64,000 nucleotides of DNA from Paracoccus sulfuroxidans (GCF_007830335.1 NZ_VLKU01000008.1:124001-188000), one strand, 5' to 3'; counted from the first letter of the stretch, positions 18,216 to 27,922 are shown. Numbers and translations are program-made. The notes: generated from the letters alone by a model not told the origin.

Positions 18216-21014
18216 TTAATGCGCGGCGGCCCAGTTCGTCCCCTGCCCCGCGTCGACGACCAGCGGCACGGCCAGCTTGACCGCAGGCTCGGGTGCGCCC
18301 TCCATGATGCCGCGCGCCGCCTGAATGAGGGCGTCGACGGCCTTGTCCTCGACCTCGAAGACCAGTTCATCATGGACCTGCAGCAGCATGCGCGCGGGAA
18401 GGTCGCGGATCGCGTCGGGCATGCGGATCATCGCGCGCCGGATGATATCCGCCGCCGCCCCTTGAATGGGTGCGTTGATGGCCGCGCGCCGTGCGCCGCC
18501 TGCAGCCGGGCCGTTCTGGTTGATGCCCGGTGTCATGATGCGCCGACCGAACAGCGTGCGCACGAAGCCCTGCTGTTTCGCATCAGCGACGGTCTTGTCC
18601 ATATAGGCGCGGATCTCCGGGAAGCGCTGGAAATAGGTGTCGATGAAGGCCTGCGCCTCGGCCCGGGGGATGCGCAGGTTGCGCGCCAGTCCGAAGCCCG
18701 AGATGCCGTAGATGACGCCGAAGTTGATCGCCTTGGCGCGGCGACGGATCATCGGGTCCATGCCCTCGACCGGGACGCCGAACATCTGGCTTGCGGTCAT
18801 CGCGTGAATGTCGATGCCGTCGCGGAAGGCCTGTTTCAGCGCCGGGATGTCGGCGACATGGGCCAGGATGCGCAGCTCGATCTGGCTGTAGTCGAGGCTG
18901 ACGATCTTGTGGCCGGGCGTCGCGATGAAGGCCTCGCGAATGCGGCGGCCCTCCTCGGTCCGGACGGGGATGTTTTGCAGGTTCGGCTCGGTCGAGGCCA
19001 GACGCCCGGTCTGCGCCCCGGTGATCGAATAGCTGGTGTGGACGCGGCCCGTATCGGGGTTCACATGCCCCTGCAGCGCATCGGTATAGGTCGATTTCAG
19101 CTTCGAGATCTGGCGCCAGTCCAAGACGCGCGCGGGCAGGTCATGCCCCTCGGCCGCCAGATCCTCCAGCACATCGGCGCTAGTCGAATAGGCCCCGGTC
19201 TTGCCCTGCTTGCCGCCCTGCAGGCCCATGCGGTCAAACAGGATCTCCCCCAGCTGCTTGGGGCTGCCGATGTTGAAGGGGCTGCCTGCCAGCGTGTGGA
19301 TCTCGTCCTCAAGCCCGGCCATCTTCTGCGCGAAGGCGTTCGACATGCGGGACAGATGGTCGGTGTCGACCTTGATGCCCGCCATCTCCATATCCGCCAG
19401 CACCGGGACCATCGGGCGCTCCAGCACCTCATAGGCGGTGGTCACCGCATTTGCCGCCAGCAGCGGGCGGAAGGCATGCCACAGCCGCCAGGTCACCTCG
19501 GCATCCTCGGCCGCATAGGCGCTGGCCGCGTCGATCGGCACCTGCGCAAAGCTGATCTGCGATTTGCCCGAGCCGATCAGATCCTTGATCGGCAGCGTCT
19601 TGTGCCCGTCGAGATACAGCCCCGCCAGCTCATCCATGCCGTGGTTATGCTCGCCTGCGTTCAGCGCATAGGACATCAGCATGGTGTCGTCGTAGGGCGT
19701 CATGCGGATGCCGTGCCGGGCCAGCATCTTCCAGTCATATTTGACGTTCTGGCCGATCTTGAGGATCGCCGGGTCCTCAAGCACCGGCTTCAGCGCGGCC
19801 AGCACCTGCGCCAGCGGCAGCTGCCCTGCGGCGAGCGCCCCCGAACTGAAGAGATCCGCGCTGCCTTCGACGTGACCGACGGGGATATAAGCTCCGGTCG
19901 CCGGTCCGGTCGACAGCGAGATGCCGACCAGCTCGGCCACCATCTCATCCAGACCCGTGGTTTCGGTGTCGATGGCGACGGCACCCTTGCTGCGGATCTG
20001 CGCGATCCATTCGTCCAGCTGCGCCATCTCGCGGATGGTGACGTAATGACCATGATCGATGGCAGGCAGCTTTTCAGCGGCCGGAACGGCGACGGCGGCG
20101 GGTTTGTCCTGAATGACCGGGGCATCGACGCGGAACCGCTCGGCCACGCGGGTGGTCAGGGTGCGGAACTCCATCTGCGCGAGGAAATCCAGCAGCGTCG
20201 TCGCATCGGGGTCCTTGACCTCCAGCGTTTCCAGCGTGAAATCCAGCGGCGTCTCGCAATCAAGCTGCACCAGCTGTTTCGAGATGCGGATCTGCTCGGC
20301 ATTGTCGATCAGGGTCTGGCGGCGCTTGGGCTGCTTGATCTCGGCGGCGCGCTCCAGCAGCGTCTCAAGATCGCCGTATTCCTGAATAAGCAACGCGGCG
20401 GTCTTGATGCCGATGCCCGGCGCGCCCGGCACGTTGTCGACCGCGTCCCCGGCCAGCGCCTGCACATCGACCACGCGGTCGGGGCCAACGCCGAACTTCT
20501 CCATGACCTCATCGGGGCCGATGGGCTTGTTCTTCATCGGGTCCATCATGTCGACGCCGTCGCCGATCAGCTGCATCAGATCCTTGTCCGAGCTGATGAT
20601 CGTCGCCGTCCCGCCCGCCTCGCGCGCCTTGCAGGCGAGCGTCGCGATGATGTCATCGGCCTCATAGCCCTCGGTCTCGATACAGGCGATGTTGAAGGCC
20701 CGCGTCGCCTCGCGCGTCAGGGGAAACTGCGGCTTCAGATCCTCGGGCAGGTCGGGGCGGTTGGCCTTGTAGGCGGGATAGATCTCATTGCGGAAGGTCT
20801 TCGATGAGTGATCGAAAATCACCGCCGCATGGGTGGGCGCATCAGCCCCGCCTGCGTCCTGAATGTATTTCCACAGCATGTTGCAAAAGCCCGCGACCGC
20901 CCCGATGGGCAGCCCGTCCGATTTGCGCGTCAGTGGCGGCAGCGCGTGATAGGCGCGAAAGATGAAGGCAGAGCCGTCGATCAGATGCAGGTGATGTCCC
21001 TTGCCAAAACTCAT
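18216..21014 (-). CDS. polA: DNA polymerase I
   Basis: 932 aa, full-length three-domain Pol I. Residues about 1-290: 5'-3' exonuclease (LIDGSAFIFRAYHA, SSDKDLMQL, PGIGIKTA). About 320-520: 3'-5' proofreading domain with intact AIDTETTGLD and YAAEDAEVTWRLW. About 530-932: polymerase with DYSQIELRILAH (motif A), RRAKAINFGVIYG (motif B) and LQVHDELVFEV (motif C). Used in Okazaki fragment processing and repair. Convergent with hemN, 15 bp apart. Confidence 0.98.
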   Translation of the reverse strand: MSFGKGHHLHLIDGSAFIFRAYHALPPLTRKSDGLPIGAVAGFCNMLWKYIQDAGGADAPTHAAVIFDHSSKTFRNEIYPAYKANRPDLPEDLKPQFPLTREATRAFNIACIETEGYEADDIIATLACKAREAGGTATIISSDKDLMQLIGDGVDMMDPMKNKPIGPDEVMEKFGVGPDRVVDVQALAGDAVDNVPGAPGIGIKTAALLIQEYGDLETLLERAAEIKQPKRRQTLIDNAEQIRISKQLVQLDCETPLDFTLETLEVKDPDATTLLDFLAQMEFRTLTTRVAERFRVDAPVIQDKPAAVAVPAAEKLPAIDHGHYVTIREMAQLDEWIAQIRSKGAVAIDTETTGLDEMVAELVGISLSTGPATGAYIPVGHVEGSADLFSSGALAAGQLPLAQVLAALKPVLEDPAILKIGQNVKYDWKMLARHGIRMTPYDDTMLMSYALNAGEHNHGMDELAGLYLDGHKTLPIKDLIGSGKSQISFAQVPIDAASAYAAEDAEVTWRLWHAFRPLLAANAVTTAYEVLERPMVPVLADMEMAGIKVDTDHLSRMSNAFAQKMAGLEDEIHTLAGSPFNIGSPKQLGEILFDRMGLQGGKQGKTGAYSTSADVLEDLAAEGHDLPARVLDWRQISKLKSTYTDALQGHVNPDTGRVHTSYSITGAQTGRLASTEPNLQNIPVRTEEGRRIREAFIATPGHKIVSLDYSQIELRILAHVADIPALKQAFRDGIDIHAMTASQMFGVPVEGMDPMIRRRAKAINFGVIYGISGFGLARNLRIPRAEAQAFIDTYFQRFPEIRAYMDKTVADAKQQGFVRTLFGRRIMTPGINQNGPAAGGARRAAINAPIQGAAADIIRRAMIRMPDAIRDLPARMLLQVHDELVFEVEDKAVDALIQAARGIMEGAPEPAVKLAVPLVVDAGQGTNWAAAH

Positions 21015-21105
21015 GCGGCTTTCCTTTCGCGTCGTCAGGGTCCCGTTGTGCCAGAAAGCGCGGCAGGGGGCAAAGGGCCATCGCCCTTCCGGCGGGGAAA
21101 CGAAG

Positions 21106-21137
21106 AAGGCCCGCCTCCGTGCCGGGAAGCGGGCCTT
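21106..21137 (-). terminator. Intrinsic terminator of the zf-CHCC gene
   Basis: AAGGCCCGC / GCGGGCCTT, 9-bp stem with a 14-nt loop. On the minus strand it is followed by TTCTTCG, fitting termination of the short gene ending at 21165 ahead of polA. Confidence 0.65.
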
Positions 21138-21164
21138 TCGATGCGCGACCGGGTGCCGGTCGGC

Positions 21165-21353
21165 TTAGTGGTCGTCGTGCGCGTGTTCGGCGTCGATCAG
21201 GAACCGCTTGTCGCAATAGGGGCATTCGACCCAGCCGGTTTCCGGCGGGATGATCAGCCAGACCCTTGGGTGGCCCGAGCCCATGAACTCATCGCCGCTG
21301 CAGGCGACTTTCCATGTCGTGACAGTCTGGGTTTCCGGTGCCGGCAGAGTCAT
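21165..21353 (-). CDS. zf-CHCC domain protein (NDUFS6-like)
   Basis: 62 aa. Pattern C-x8-9-H ([17 protein letters not shown]) then CPYCDKRF and a His/Asp-rich tail, which is the zinc-binding CHCC domain. The same domain forms the C-terminus of the mitochondrial complex I subunit NDUFS6, and Paracoccus complex I is known to contain an NDUFS6 homologue, so this is a candidate. It is not near nuo genes here. Assignment to complex I is inference; the zinc site is visible. Confidence 0.82.
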   Translation of the reverse strand: MTLPAPETQTVTTWKVACSGDEFMGSGHPRVWLIIPPETGWVECPYCDKRFLIDAEHAHDDH

Positions 21354-21422
21354 GGCGCTTCCTTGAGCTTTAGCGAGAAAAGGGGTTAAACCGTTGCGGA
21401 TCATACAAACTGCAGCAGCCCG

Positions 21423-22385
21423 ATGCCAGCCCCCGACGACACAGCCTTCTCTCCCGCCTCGGCCATTGAAATCAGTGGCCTGACGAAAACCTATGCCGCC
21501 GCCGGGCGCGCGCCCGAAAAGCATGCGCTGAAGGGGCTGGATCTGCAGATCCCCACGGGCTCGATCTTTGGGTTGCTGGGCCCGAACGGGGCGGGGAAAT
21601 CGACAACGATCAACATTCTGGCGGGTCTGGTGCGCAAGACCGCCGGTCAGGTGCGGATCTGGGGCTTTGATCAGGACGTCAATCCGCGCCAGTCGCGCGC
21701 CGCCATCGGCATCATGCCGCAAGAGCTGAACATCGACCCGTTCTTCACCCCCCGCGCCAGCCTTGAGGTGCAGGCGGGGCTTTACGGCGTCCCCAAGGCC
21801 GAGCGCTGGACGGATGAGCTGCTGGAGCTGGTGGGGCTGACCGATCAGGCCGAAAGCTATACCCGCAACCTTTCGGGCGGGATGAAGCGGCGGCTGCTGC
21901 TGGCGAAGGCCTTGGTCCACCGCCCGCAGATTCTGGTACTGGACGAGCCGACGGCGGGCGTTGATATCACCCTGCGCGAGATGCTGTGGCAGAACGTGCG
22001 CAAGCTGAACGAACAGGGCATGACCATCATCCTGACGACGCATTACCTCGAGGAAGCCGAGGAAATGTGCGACCGCATCGCGATCATCGACCGGGGCGAA
22101 CTGGTGCTTTGCGAAGACACCCACACCCTGCTGGGTCGCACCGATTCCAAGACGCTGGTCATTGACACGGGCGAGGCCAGCGCCCTGCCCGGCCTTCCCG
22201 AGGGCATCCGGGTCGAGCGTCGTGCGGACGGGCGGCTGGCCCTGGGTTATGCACCCTCGCGCCACACGGTCGACCAGCTGATCGACGCAGTGCGCGGCGC
22301 GGGACTTTCCATTCGCGATATCGCGGTCGAGGCCCCCGATCTGGAAGATGTCTTCCTGCGGCTGACCTCGCATCGCGAGGGGTGA
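21423..22385 (+). CDS. ABC-2 type transporter ATP-binding protein
   Basis: 320 aa nucleotide-binding subunit of DrrA/CcmA/NatA style. Walker [11 protein letters not shown]-loop MPQELN, signature LSGGMKRRL, Walker [14 protein letters not shown]-loop TTH; a C-terminal extension of ~90 residues is typical of drug/polysaccharide exporters. The matching permease gene is missing: the next gene, encoding a HIT protein, is convergent and abuts it. Its partner must be elsewhere. No clear Shine-Dalgarno before ATG 21423. Confidence 0.92.
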   Translation: MPAPDDTAFSPASAIEISGLTKTYAAAGRAPEKHALKGLDLQIPTGSIFGLLGPNGAGKSTTINILAGLVRKTAGQVRIWGFDQDVNPRQSRAAIGIMPQELNIDPFFTPRASLEVQAGLYGVPKAERWTDELLELVGLTDQAESYTRNLSGGMKRRLLLAKALVHRPQILVLDEPTAGVDITLREMLWQNVRKLNEQGMTIILTTHYLEEAEEMCDRIAIIDRGELVLCEDTHTLLGRTDSKTLVIDTGEASALPGLPEGIRVERRADGRLALGYAPSRHTVDQLIDAVRGAGLSIRDIAVEAPDLEDVFLRLTSHREG

Positions 22386-22760
22386 TCAGACCCGCTCGAC
22401 CATGCGGCCCATCGGGCGGCCACCCAGAATATGCAGGTGGAAATGCGGAACCTCCTGCACGCCATGCGCGCCCGCATTGGTGATCGCGCGGAACCCCTCG
22501 CCGCTGTCGAGCGAGACCTTCAGATCCTGCGTCACCCGCGCGACCGAGCGGTTGAAGTCGAGGATCTCGGCATCCGAGGCGTTAAGGACGAAATCGTCAT
22601 AGCTGACATAGGGCCCCTTCGGGATCACCAGCACATGCACCGGCGCCTGCGGGGCGATGTCGCGGAAGACCAGCGTATGCTCGGTCTCAAGCACGGTGTC
22701 ATTGGGGATTTCCTTGCGCAGGATCCGGGCAAAGATGTTGTTGTCGTCATAGGTCGGCAT
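22386..22760 (-). CDS. HIT-family nucleotide-binding hydrolase
   Basis: 124 aa. The histidine triad HFHLHILGG is intact near the C-terminus, with NIFARILRKEIP at the start as in HINT-type proteins that cleave AMP-linked substrates. ATG 22760 is favoured over 22766 because AAGAG lies 6 nt upstream. The stop directly abuts the convergent ABC gene stop. Confidence 0.92.
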   Translation of the reverse strand: MPTYDDNNIFARILRKEIPNDTVLETEHTLVFRDIAPQAPVHVLVIPKGPYVSYDDFVLNASDAEILDFNRSVARVTQDLKVSLDSGEGFRAITNAGAHGVQEVPHFHLHILGGRPMGRMVERV

Positions 22761-22776
22761 TGGCATCTCTTTTGTC

Positions 22777-24354
22777 TCAGTCTTGGAACAGGTATTCGGT
22801 TTTCGCCAGAGTCAGCGCGACTTCGGGCAGGATGTCCAGAAAGCGCGCCAACTGGGCCGCATTCTCCTCATCGCTGCGCCAGGGCGCAATCGAGGAGTAG
22901 CCGCTGAAATCCATATCCCGGATGCGCTCGGCCTCATGCACGAGGTCGCCACGGACCGTCGGCAGCAGCCGTTCGACGACATCGGACGAGGTATGCGCCC
23001 CGGCCAGACCCACCCGGTCGATATGGCCGCGGATGTAATCGTCATCGAAGCGCGATTCGATCTGCAGCACGCGGGTTTCCGCCTTGTCCTCGGCCAGATC
23101 CTGAATGAGGTCGATGGCAGAGGGATCGAAGCACAGGACCAGTTGCTGCGATTCGAACTGATCGAACAGCAGGCGAATCAACGCGCGCCGATGGCGGTGG
23201 CGTTTCTCCAGCGTCGTCTCGGCCCCGCCAAGGTCGGGCAGGAAAGCCTCGGTCTCGTTGAAGAGATAGTCGACGGCGGGAATGTCGGTCAGCTTGCGGA
23301 TCGCCTCGGTCAGGCGCTTGGCCACATGCCATTTCTTGGCCACGATCAGCAGGATGGTGTTCGCGCGCCCCAGGCTGCTTTCGTTTTCCCAGAACCGCAT
23401 GCCGAAGCGCCGCCCGATCCGACCCCTGCCGGTCAGGAAGCGGAAAAGCCGCGTCGCCTCATTCGAAAGCGGGAAGTGCAGATCCGTCGCCGCCCAGACC
23501 GCGCCCAGCCGTTCGCGCAGCTCCAGCGCCTCGGGGCTGATCTTGCGGGCGAACAGATAGTTCTGCCCCAAGAGCAGGTCGTAATGGTCGTTATAGAAGG
23601 TGACCGGCATGCCGTAATCGGTGAAGACCAGATAGGTCAGCGTGCGCGAGCGCAGCTCCTTGCGCGGCACCACATGCGGCACGATGGTCTGGAAGAAGGT
23701 CTCGTCCGGGATCCAGGTGGTCGCGAAGAAGCGCATCACATCGGGACGGCTGGCGCAGAACTCCAGCACCTTCTCGACCGTCTGGCGCCGCAGGCACCAC
23801 CATTGCGAGCCGATCTTGACCTGAATGTCAGCGGGCACCTTGCGCGTCAGGCGCAGGCGTTTTTGCAGATTGTAGCTGGCATAGAACAGCGTCTTCTGCG
23901 TGCGCTCGTTGAACCAGTGGCGGTAGATCAGCCGCTCTTCCTTGAAGCCGGTCTTGATCCAGTCGGATTCGAAGAAATCGAAGTTCTCGATGTAATCGCA
24001 ATCCTCGGCGTCCAGGAAGGCATGCGCGTATTCGGCCGATTTGATCGGCATGCAATCGCCCGAGAGCATGTAGAAATGCGTCGCGGCGGGGAAGCTGTGG
24101 ACGGCGCATTTCACCGCCTCATGCGTGGCGGCGACCAGCGACCATTCGCCCCAGCCGCATTTGCGGCGCCTGGCGACGAAGGCGACCGAGGGGTTGTCGG
24201 CCAGCGCGCTGCGCATCGCCTCATAATCCTTGGCGTCGGCCCGCGCGTCGAAGTGGATCGAGACGAAATCGCCCGAGGCCGTCAGCCGCCGGGCCTGCGC
24301 AATCACGCCTTTCGGATCCTTGTGACAAAGAAGTATGAAGGCAATTCGTGCCAT
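22777..24354 (-). CDS. GT14 (core-2/I-branching) glycosyltransferase with DUF5928-type C-terminus
   Basis: 525 aa. Residues about 1-250 resemble GT14 beta-1,6-N-acetylglucosaminyl/xylosyl transferases: N-terminal IAFILLCHKDP, FYMLSGDCMPIKS, GSQWWCLRR and the PDETFFQT motif with its catalytic Glu. The remaining ~270 residues match the DUF5928 region seen fused to GT14 domains in Rhodobacterales. No membrane segment. Divergent from a sulfotransferase gene 158 bp away; the pair may decorate a surface glycan. Donor and acceptor unknown. Confidence 0.85.
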   Translation of the reverse strand: MARIAFILLCHKDPKGVIAQARRLTASGDFVSIHFDARADAKDYEAMRSALADNPSVAFVARRRKCGWGEWSLVAATHEAVKCAVHSFPAATHFYMLSGDCMPIKSAEYAHAFLDAEDCDYIENFDFFESDWIKTGFKEERLIYRHWFNERTQKTLFYASYNLQKRLRLTRKVPADIQVKIGSQWWCLRRQTVEKVLEFCASRPDVMRFFATTWIPDETFFQTIVPHVVPRKELRSRTLTYLVFTDYGMPVTFYNDHYDLLLGQNYLFARKISPEALELRERLGAVWAATDLHFPLSNEATRLFRFLTGRGRIGRRFGMRFWENESSLGRANTILLIVAKKWHVAKRLTEAIRKLTDIPAVDYLFNETEAFLPDLGGAETTLEKRHRHRRALIRLLFDQFESQQLVLCFDPSAIDLIQDLAEDKAETRVLQIESRFDDDYIRGHIDRVGLAGAHTSSDVVERLLPTVRGDLVHEAERIRDMDFSGYSSIAPWRSDEENAAQLARFLDILPEVALTLAKTEYLFQD

Positions 24355-24512
24355 GATGCCTGCAAGCCCGCCGGATATTAACCGCTCATTCGAGTAATGT
24401 TTTCAGCTTGGCCCGTTGAACATCGGCCCGCGATTTGCTTTGTGTCCGCATTGTCCTTAACGATTTTGGCCGGATCGGCAAGTCGGCCCCAGCTTCAAGA
24501 AGGTAGGTTGCA

Positions 24513-25331
24513 ATGGGTTTTCCCGGAACTTGGATGACCGAAAGCGAAAGCATGGTCTATCGGGTGGTGCCGAAATGCGCCTGCTCGTCGATCGGACAGG
24601 TCATGTTCTATTCGGACCATGGCCGCTACTTCGACGGGGACATCCATGATTCGACCGCCGGGCTGCACAAGTGGTCGCAGGACGGCAGCCAGCCGCTGAT
24701 CGAAGAGAATGTCCGCAACCACAAGGCTCTGACCTTCACCTGCGTGCGCAACCCCTATTCGCGCATCCTGTCGTCCTTCTTCGACAAGATCGCCGGGATC
24801 CAGCGCAACGGCCGCCGCTATCGCGGCAATCTGGTGCCGCAGCTAATCCAGCGCTACGGCATCGACGTGGGCTCGCCCGAGAACAATTTCGACTTCGACC
24901 AGATCGCAAGCTTCCGCCGCTTTCTGCTCTTCGCGCGCGACACCATCCGCTGGCGCCGCCCGATGGAGCCGGACATCCACTGGTCGGCCATGTCGGGCCA
25001 TATCGCCACCTTCATCGTGAACGGCGGCCGTTACGACCAGATCTTCTTCACCGAGAAGTTCAACGACGGCATGCAGAAGGTGCTGGACGCCGCCCCCACG
25101 CCCGTCAACCTGAACGTCGAGGATGTCCCGAAGTTCAACGAATCCGAGGGCCACGGCCCCAAGCGCGCCCATAAGGTCAGCGAATACTTCGACGATCTGT
25201 CGCGTCATCTGATCTGGGAGATCTACAAGAAGGACTTCCAGCTGTTCCGCTATGACTTCGAGAACCCCGACAACAAGATGCCGAAGGGCGAGGTTGATCT
25301 GGACGAGGTCCATGCCAAGCTTGGCCGCTGA
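24513..25331 (+). CDS. Sulfotransferase-family protein
   Basis: 272 aa, sulfotransferase family 2 type (carbohydrate sulfotransferases). PAPS-binding features: VVPKCACSSI at residues 18-27 forms the 5'-phosphosulfate loop with Lys21, and TCVRNPYSRILSSFF at 76-90 supplies the 3'-phosphate Arg79 and Ser. It would transfer sulfate from PAPS to a sugar hydroxyl. Cytosolic (no signal peptide). Neighbour of the GT14 gene, divergent. Substrate unknown. Confidence 0.82.
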   Translation: MGFPGTWMTESESMVYRVVPKCACSSIGQVMFYSDHGRYFDGDIHDSTAGLHKWSQDGSQPLIEENVRNHKALTFTCVRNPYSRILSSFFDKIAGIQRNGRRYRGNLVPQLIQRYGIDVGSPENNFDFDQIASFRRFLLFARDTIRWRRPMEPDIHWSAMSGHIATFIVNGGRYDQIFFTEKFNDGMQKVLDAAPTPVNLNVEDVPKFNESEGHGPKRAHKVSEYFDDLSRHLIWEIYKKDFQLFRYDFENPDNKMPKGEVDLDEVHAKLGR

Positions 25332-25373
25332 TCCGGCGGCTGGAAAGAACTGAAAAGGCTGCAAAGATTTCCC

Positions 25374-25401
25374 TTGCAACAAGCGCGAATAACACTATCT
25401 T
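25374..25401 (+). promoter_or_regulatory. Candidate sigma70 promoter for rpmF-plsX-fabH
   Basis: TTGCAA (25374-25379), a 16-nt spacer, and TATCTT (25396-25401). It lies 170 nt before rpmF in a 241-bp intergenic region, leaving a long leader. Confidence 0.4.
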
Positions 25402-25572
25402 CGCGCGTTCAGTTGACCGGCGGGACTGACCCGGACCGATGCCCCTGTTCCCGCGGATCGAACTTCGCGACTTGCGGCTGACGCTCCATTGTCTTATGCC
25501 CCGCCCAGACCCGAATTCAGCAATCCGGGGCCGCCCTTTTGGACCGCCCCCCAAACCACTTGAGGTTGAGAC

Positions 25573-25779
25573 ATGGCCGTCCCTCAGAACCGAGTTACCC
25601 GCTCCCGCCGCAACATGCGTCGTTCGCATGATGCCCTGGTTGCAGGCAACCCGAATGAATGCACCAACTGCGGCGAACTGAAGCGCCCGCATCACGTTTG
25701 CCCGTCCTGCGGTCATTACGCTGATCGCGAAGTCGTCGCTCAGGCGAACGAAGTCGATCTGGACGACGACGCAGCTTAA
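25573..25779 (+). CDS. rpmF: 50S ribosomal protein L32
   Basis: 68 aa, basic N-terminal half starting [21 protein letters not shown] as in L32, and a zinc ribbon C-x2-C...C-x2-C ([17 protein letters not shown]), so the zinc-binding C+ form. It precedes plsX and fabH, the usual bacterial link between ribosome and lipid synthesis. Confidence 0.98.
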   Translation: MAVPQNRVTRSRRNMRRSHDALVAGNPNECTNCGELKRPHHVCPSCGHYADREVVAQANEVDLDDDAA

Positions 25780-25796
25780 CGAGCTCGGTGGCGATC

Positions 25797-26951
25797 ATGG
25801 CCCCGGCCGGACCTACAGACACGGCGCGCGCCCTCCGGACCGAGGGCAGCGTCGTCATATCGGTTGACGCCATGGGCGGCGATCGCGGCCCCGGGGCGGT
25901 GGTTGCCGGCATGGCCGAAAGCGCTGCAAAGAACCCCGATGTCCGCTTCATCGTCCACGGCCCCGAGGCCGAGCTGAAGCGTCTGATCGGTCGCCGGCGT
26001 GAGTTGGCGAACCGCTGCGTCATTCGCGACGCGGCGGGCGTGGTCACCATGGAAGACAAGCCCAGCCAGATCGTCCGCAAGGGCGAAGGCACCTCGATGT
26101 GGTCGACCCTCGAATCGGTCCGCATCGGTGAGGCGACGGCCGCAGTTTCCTGCGGCAATACCGGCGCGCTGATGGCGCTGTCGATGCTGCGCCTGCGCAA
26201 GCTGCCGGGCGTGAATCGTCCCGCGATCGCCGTTCTTTGGCCCTCGCGCAATCCCGGCGGCTTCAACGTCATGCTGGATGTGGGCGCCGATATCCGGGCC
26301 GATGCCGAAGACCTTCTGCAATATGCGCTGATGGGCGCCTCCTATGCCCGCAACGGTCTGGATCTCAGCCGTCCGCGCATCGGGCTGATGAATGTCGGCA
26401 CCGAAGAGCATAAGGGCCGCGCCGAACTCAAGCAGGCCAATGACCTGATCGCCGCGAATACCGAGCGTGGCGGCTATGACTATATCGGCTTTGTCGAGGG
26501 CAGCGACCTGCCCTCGGACCGGGTCGACGTCATCGTCACCGACGGTTTCACCGGCAATATCGCGATCAAGACCGGTGAAGGCACGGCCAAGCTGGTCGGC
26601 GATTTCCTCAAGCAGGCGTTCGAGAATTCGGTCATGTCGAAATTCGCGGCCCTTCTGGCGATGACCTCGCTGAAGCGGCTGCAGAAGCGCATCGACCCCC
26701 GCCGCGTCAATGGCGGTGTGTTTCTGGGCCTGAACGGCACCGTCATCAAGTCGCATGGCTCGGCCGATGCGACCGGGGTGTCCTCGGCCATCAAACTGGC
26801 ATTTCAGCTGGCCCAATCGGGCTTTCAGGAACGACTCGCCGCGCGTCTGGCGCAATCCGTGGCGGCAGCAGACGGCGCGGGTGGACCGGGCGGAGACGGC
26901 ACTCAGCCCGTTGCCCCGAACGGTCAGAAGGAAACGAAGGGAGCGACCTGA
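25797..26951 (+). CDS. plsX: Phosphate acyltransferase PlsX
   Basis: 384 aa from ATG 25797 (a GTG at 25788 would add 3 residues). Converts acyl-ACP to acyl-phosphate for phospholipid synthesis. Conserved ISVDAMGGDRGP start, SCGNTGALMALSM, MLDVGAD, and VTDGFTGNIAIKTGEG motifs. The stop overlaps the fabH start as TGATG. The last ~35 residues are a Gly/Ala-rich tail beyond the core. Confidence 0.97.
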   Translation: MAPAGPTDTARALRTEGSVVISVDAMGGDRGPGAVVAGMAESAAKNPDVRFIVHGPEAELKRLIGRRRELANRCVIRDAAGVVTMEDKPSQIVRKGEGTSMWSTLESVRIGEATAAVSCGNTGALMALSMLRLRKLPGVNRPAIAVLWPSRNPGGFNVMLDVGADIRADAEDLLQYALMGASYARNGLDLSRPRIGLMNVGTEEHKGRAELKQANDLIAANTERGGYDYIGFVEGSDLPSDRVDVIVTDGFTGNIAIKTGEGTAKLVGDFLKQAFENSVMSKFAALLAMTSLKRLQKRIDPRRVNGGVFLGLNGTVIKSHGSADATGVSSAIKLAFQLAQSGFQERLAARLAQSVAAADGAGGPGGDGTQPVAPNGQKETKGAT

Positions 26952-27922
26952 TGCGTCGTGCGGTGGTCCGGGGAACCGGGCATTATCTTCCCGAGCGGGT
27001 CGTCGAGAATTCCTATTTCGAAGGCAAGCTCGACACGACCGATGAATGGATCCGGTCGCGCAGCGGGATCGAGCGTCGCCATTTCGCGGCCGAAGGTCAG
27101 AAGACCAGCGATCTGGGCATCGCAGCCTGCAATGCGGCGCTGGAAAAGGCCGGGATCGCGGCTGATCGCGTGGATGCGCTGATCGTCGCCACCTCGACGC
27201 CCGACCTGACCTTCCCTTCCGTTGCCACGATGATCCAGGCCGGTATCGGCATGACGCGCGGCTTTGCCTTTGACGTGCAGGCGGTCTGTGCGGGCTTTGT
27301 CTTCGCGATGTCCACCGCTGATGCGCTGATCCGCTCGGGTCAGGCCGACCGCGTGCTGGTCGTGGGGGCTGAGACCTTCAGCCGGATCATGGACTGGACC
27401 GACCGCTCGACCTGCGTGCTGTTTGGCGATGGTGCCGGGGCGGTGCTGCTTGAGGTCGAAGAGGGTGCGGGCGAGGTCAGTGACCGCGGCATTCTTGCGA
27501 CCGATCTGAACAGCGATGGCAATTTCCGCGACCTGCTTTATGTCGATGGCGGCGTGGGCAGCACTGGCACCTCGGGGCATCTGCGGATGCAGGGGAACCT
27601 GGTTTTCCGTCACGCGGTCGAGAAGCTGGCCAATACCGCCCATCGCGCGCTGGACAAGGCCGGGATTGCGGCCGAGGCCGTCGACTGGCTGGTCCCGCAT
27701 CAGGCCAATCTGCGCATCATCGAATCGACCGCGAAGCGCATGCACCTGCCGATGGAGAAGGTCGTGCTGACCGTCGCCGACCATGGCAATACCTCGGCCG
27801 CGTCGATCCCGCTGGCGCTCTCGGTCGCTGACCGGCGCGCGCAGTTCACGCCCGGTCAGGTGCTTGTGCTGGAAGCGATTGGCGGCGGTCTGGCCTGGGG
27901 TTCGGTCGTTCTGCGCTGGTGA
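26951..27922 (+). CDS. fabH: 3-oxoacyl-ACP synthase III
   Basis: 323 aa, condenses acetyl-CoA with malonyl-ACP to begin fatty acid synthesis. Catalytic Cys113 in QAVCAGFVFAM, His in WLVPHQANLRI, Asn in DHGNTSAAS; the N-terminal DEWIRSRSGIERRH is typical. Translationally coupled to plsX by a TGATG overlap. Confidence 0.97.
   Translation: MRRAVVRGTGHYLPERVVENSYFEGKLDTTDEWIRSRSGIERRHFAAEGQKTSDLGIAACNAALEKAGIAADRVDALIVATSTPDLTFPSVATMIQAGIGMTRGFAFDVQAVCAGFVFAMSTADALIRSGQADRVLVVGAETFSRIMDWTDRSTCVLFGDGAGAVLLEVEEGAGEVSDRGILATDLNSDGNFRDLLYVDGGVGSTGTSGHLRMQGNLVFRHAVEKLANTAHRALDKAGIAAEAVDWLVPHQANLRIIESTAKRMHLPMEKVVLTVADHGNTSAASIPLALSVADRRAQFTPGQVLVLEAIGGGLAWGSVVLRW

Noticed and set aside
18219-20807. 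862-codon open frame on the plus strand opposite polA
   Set aside because: Antisense shadow of polA; composition is typical of reverse-frame translation and no ribosome site or domain is visible.
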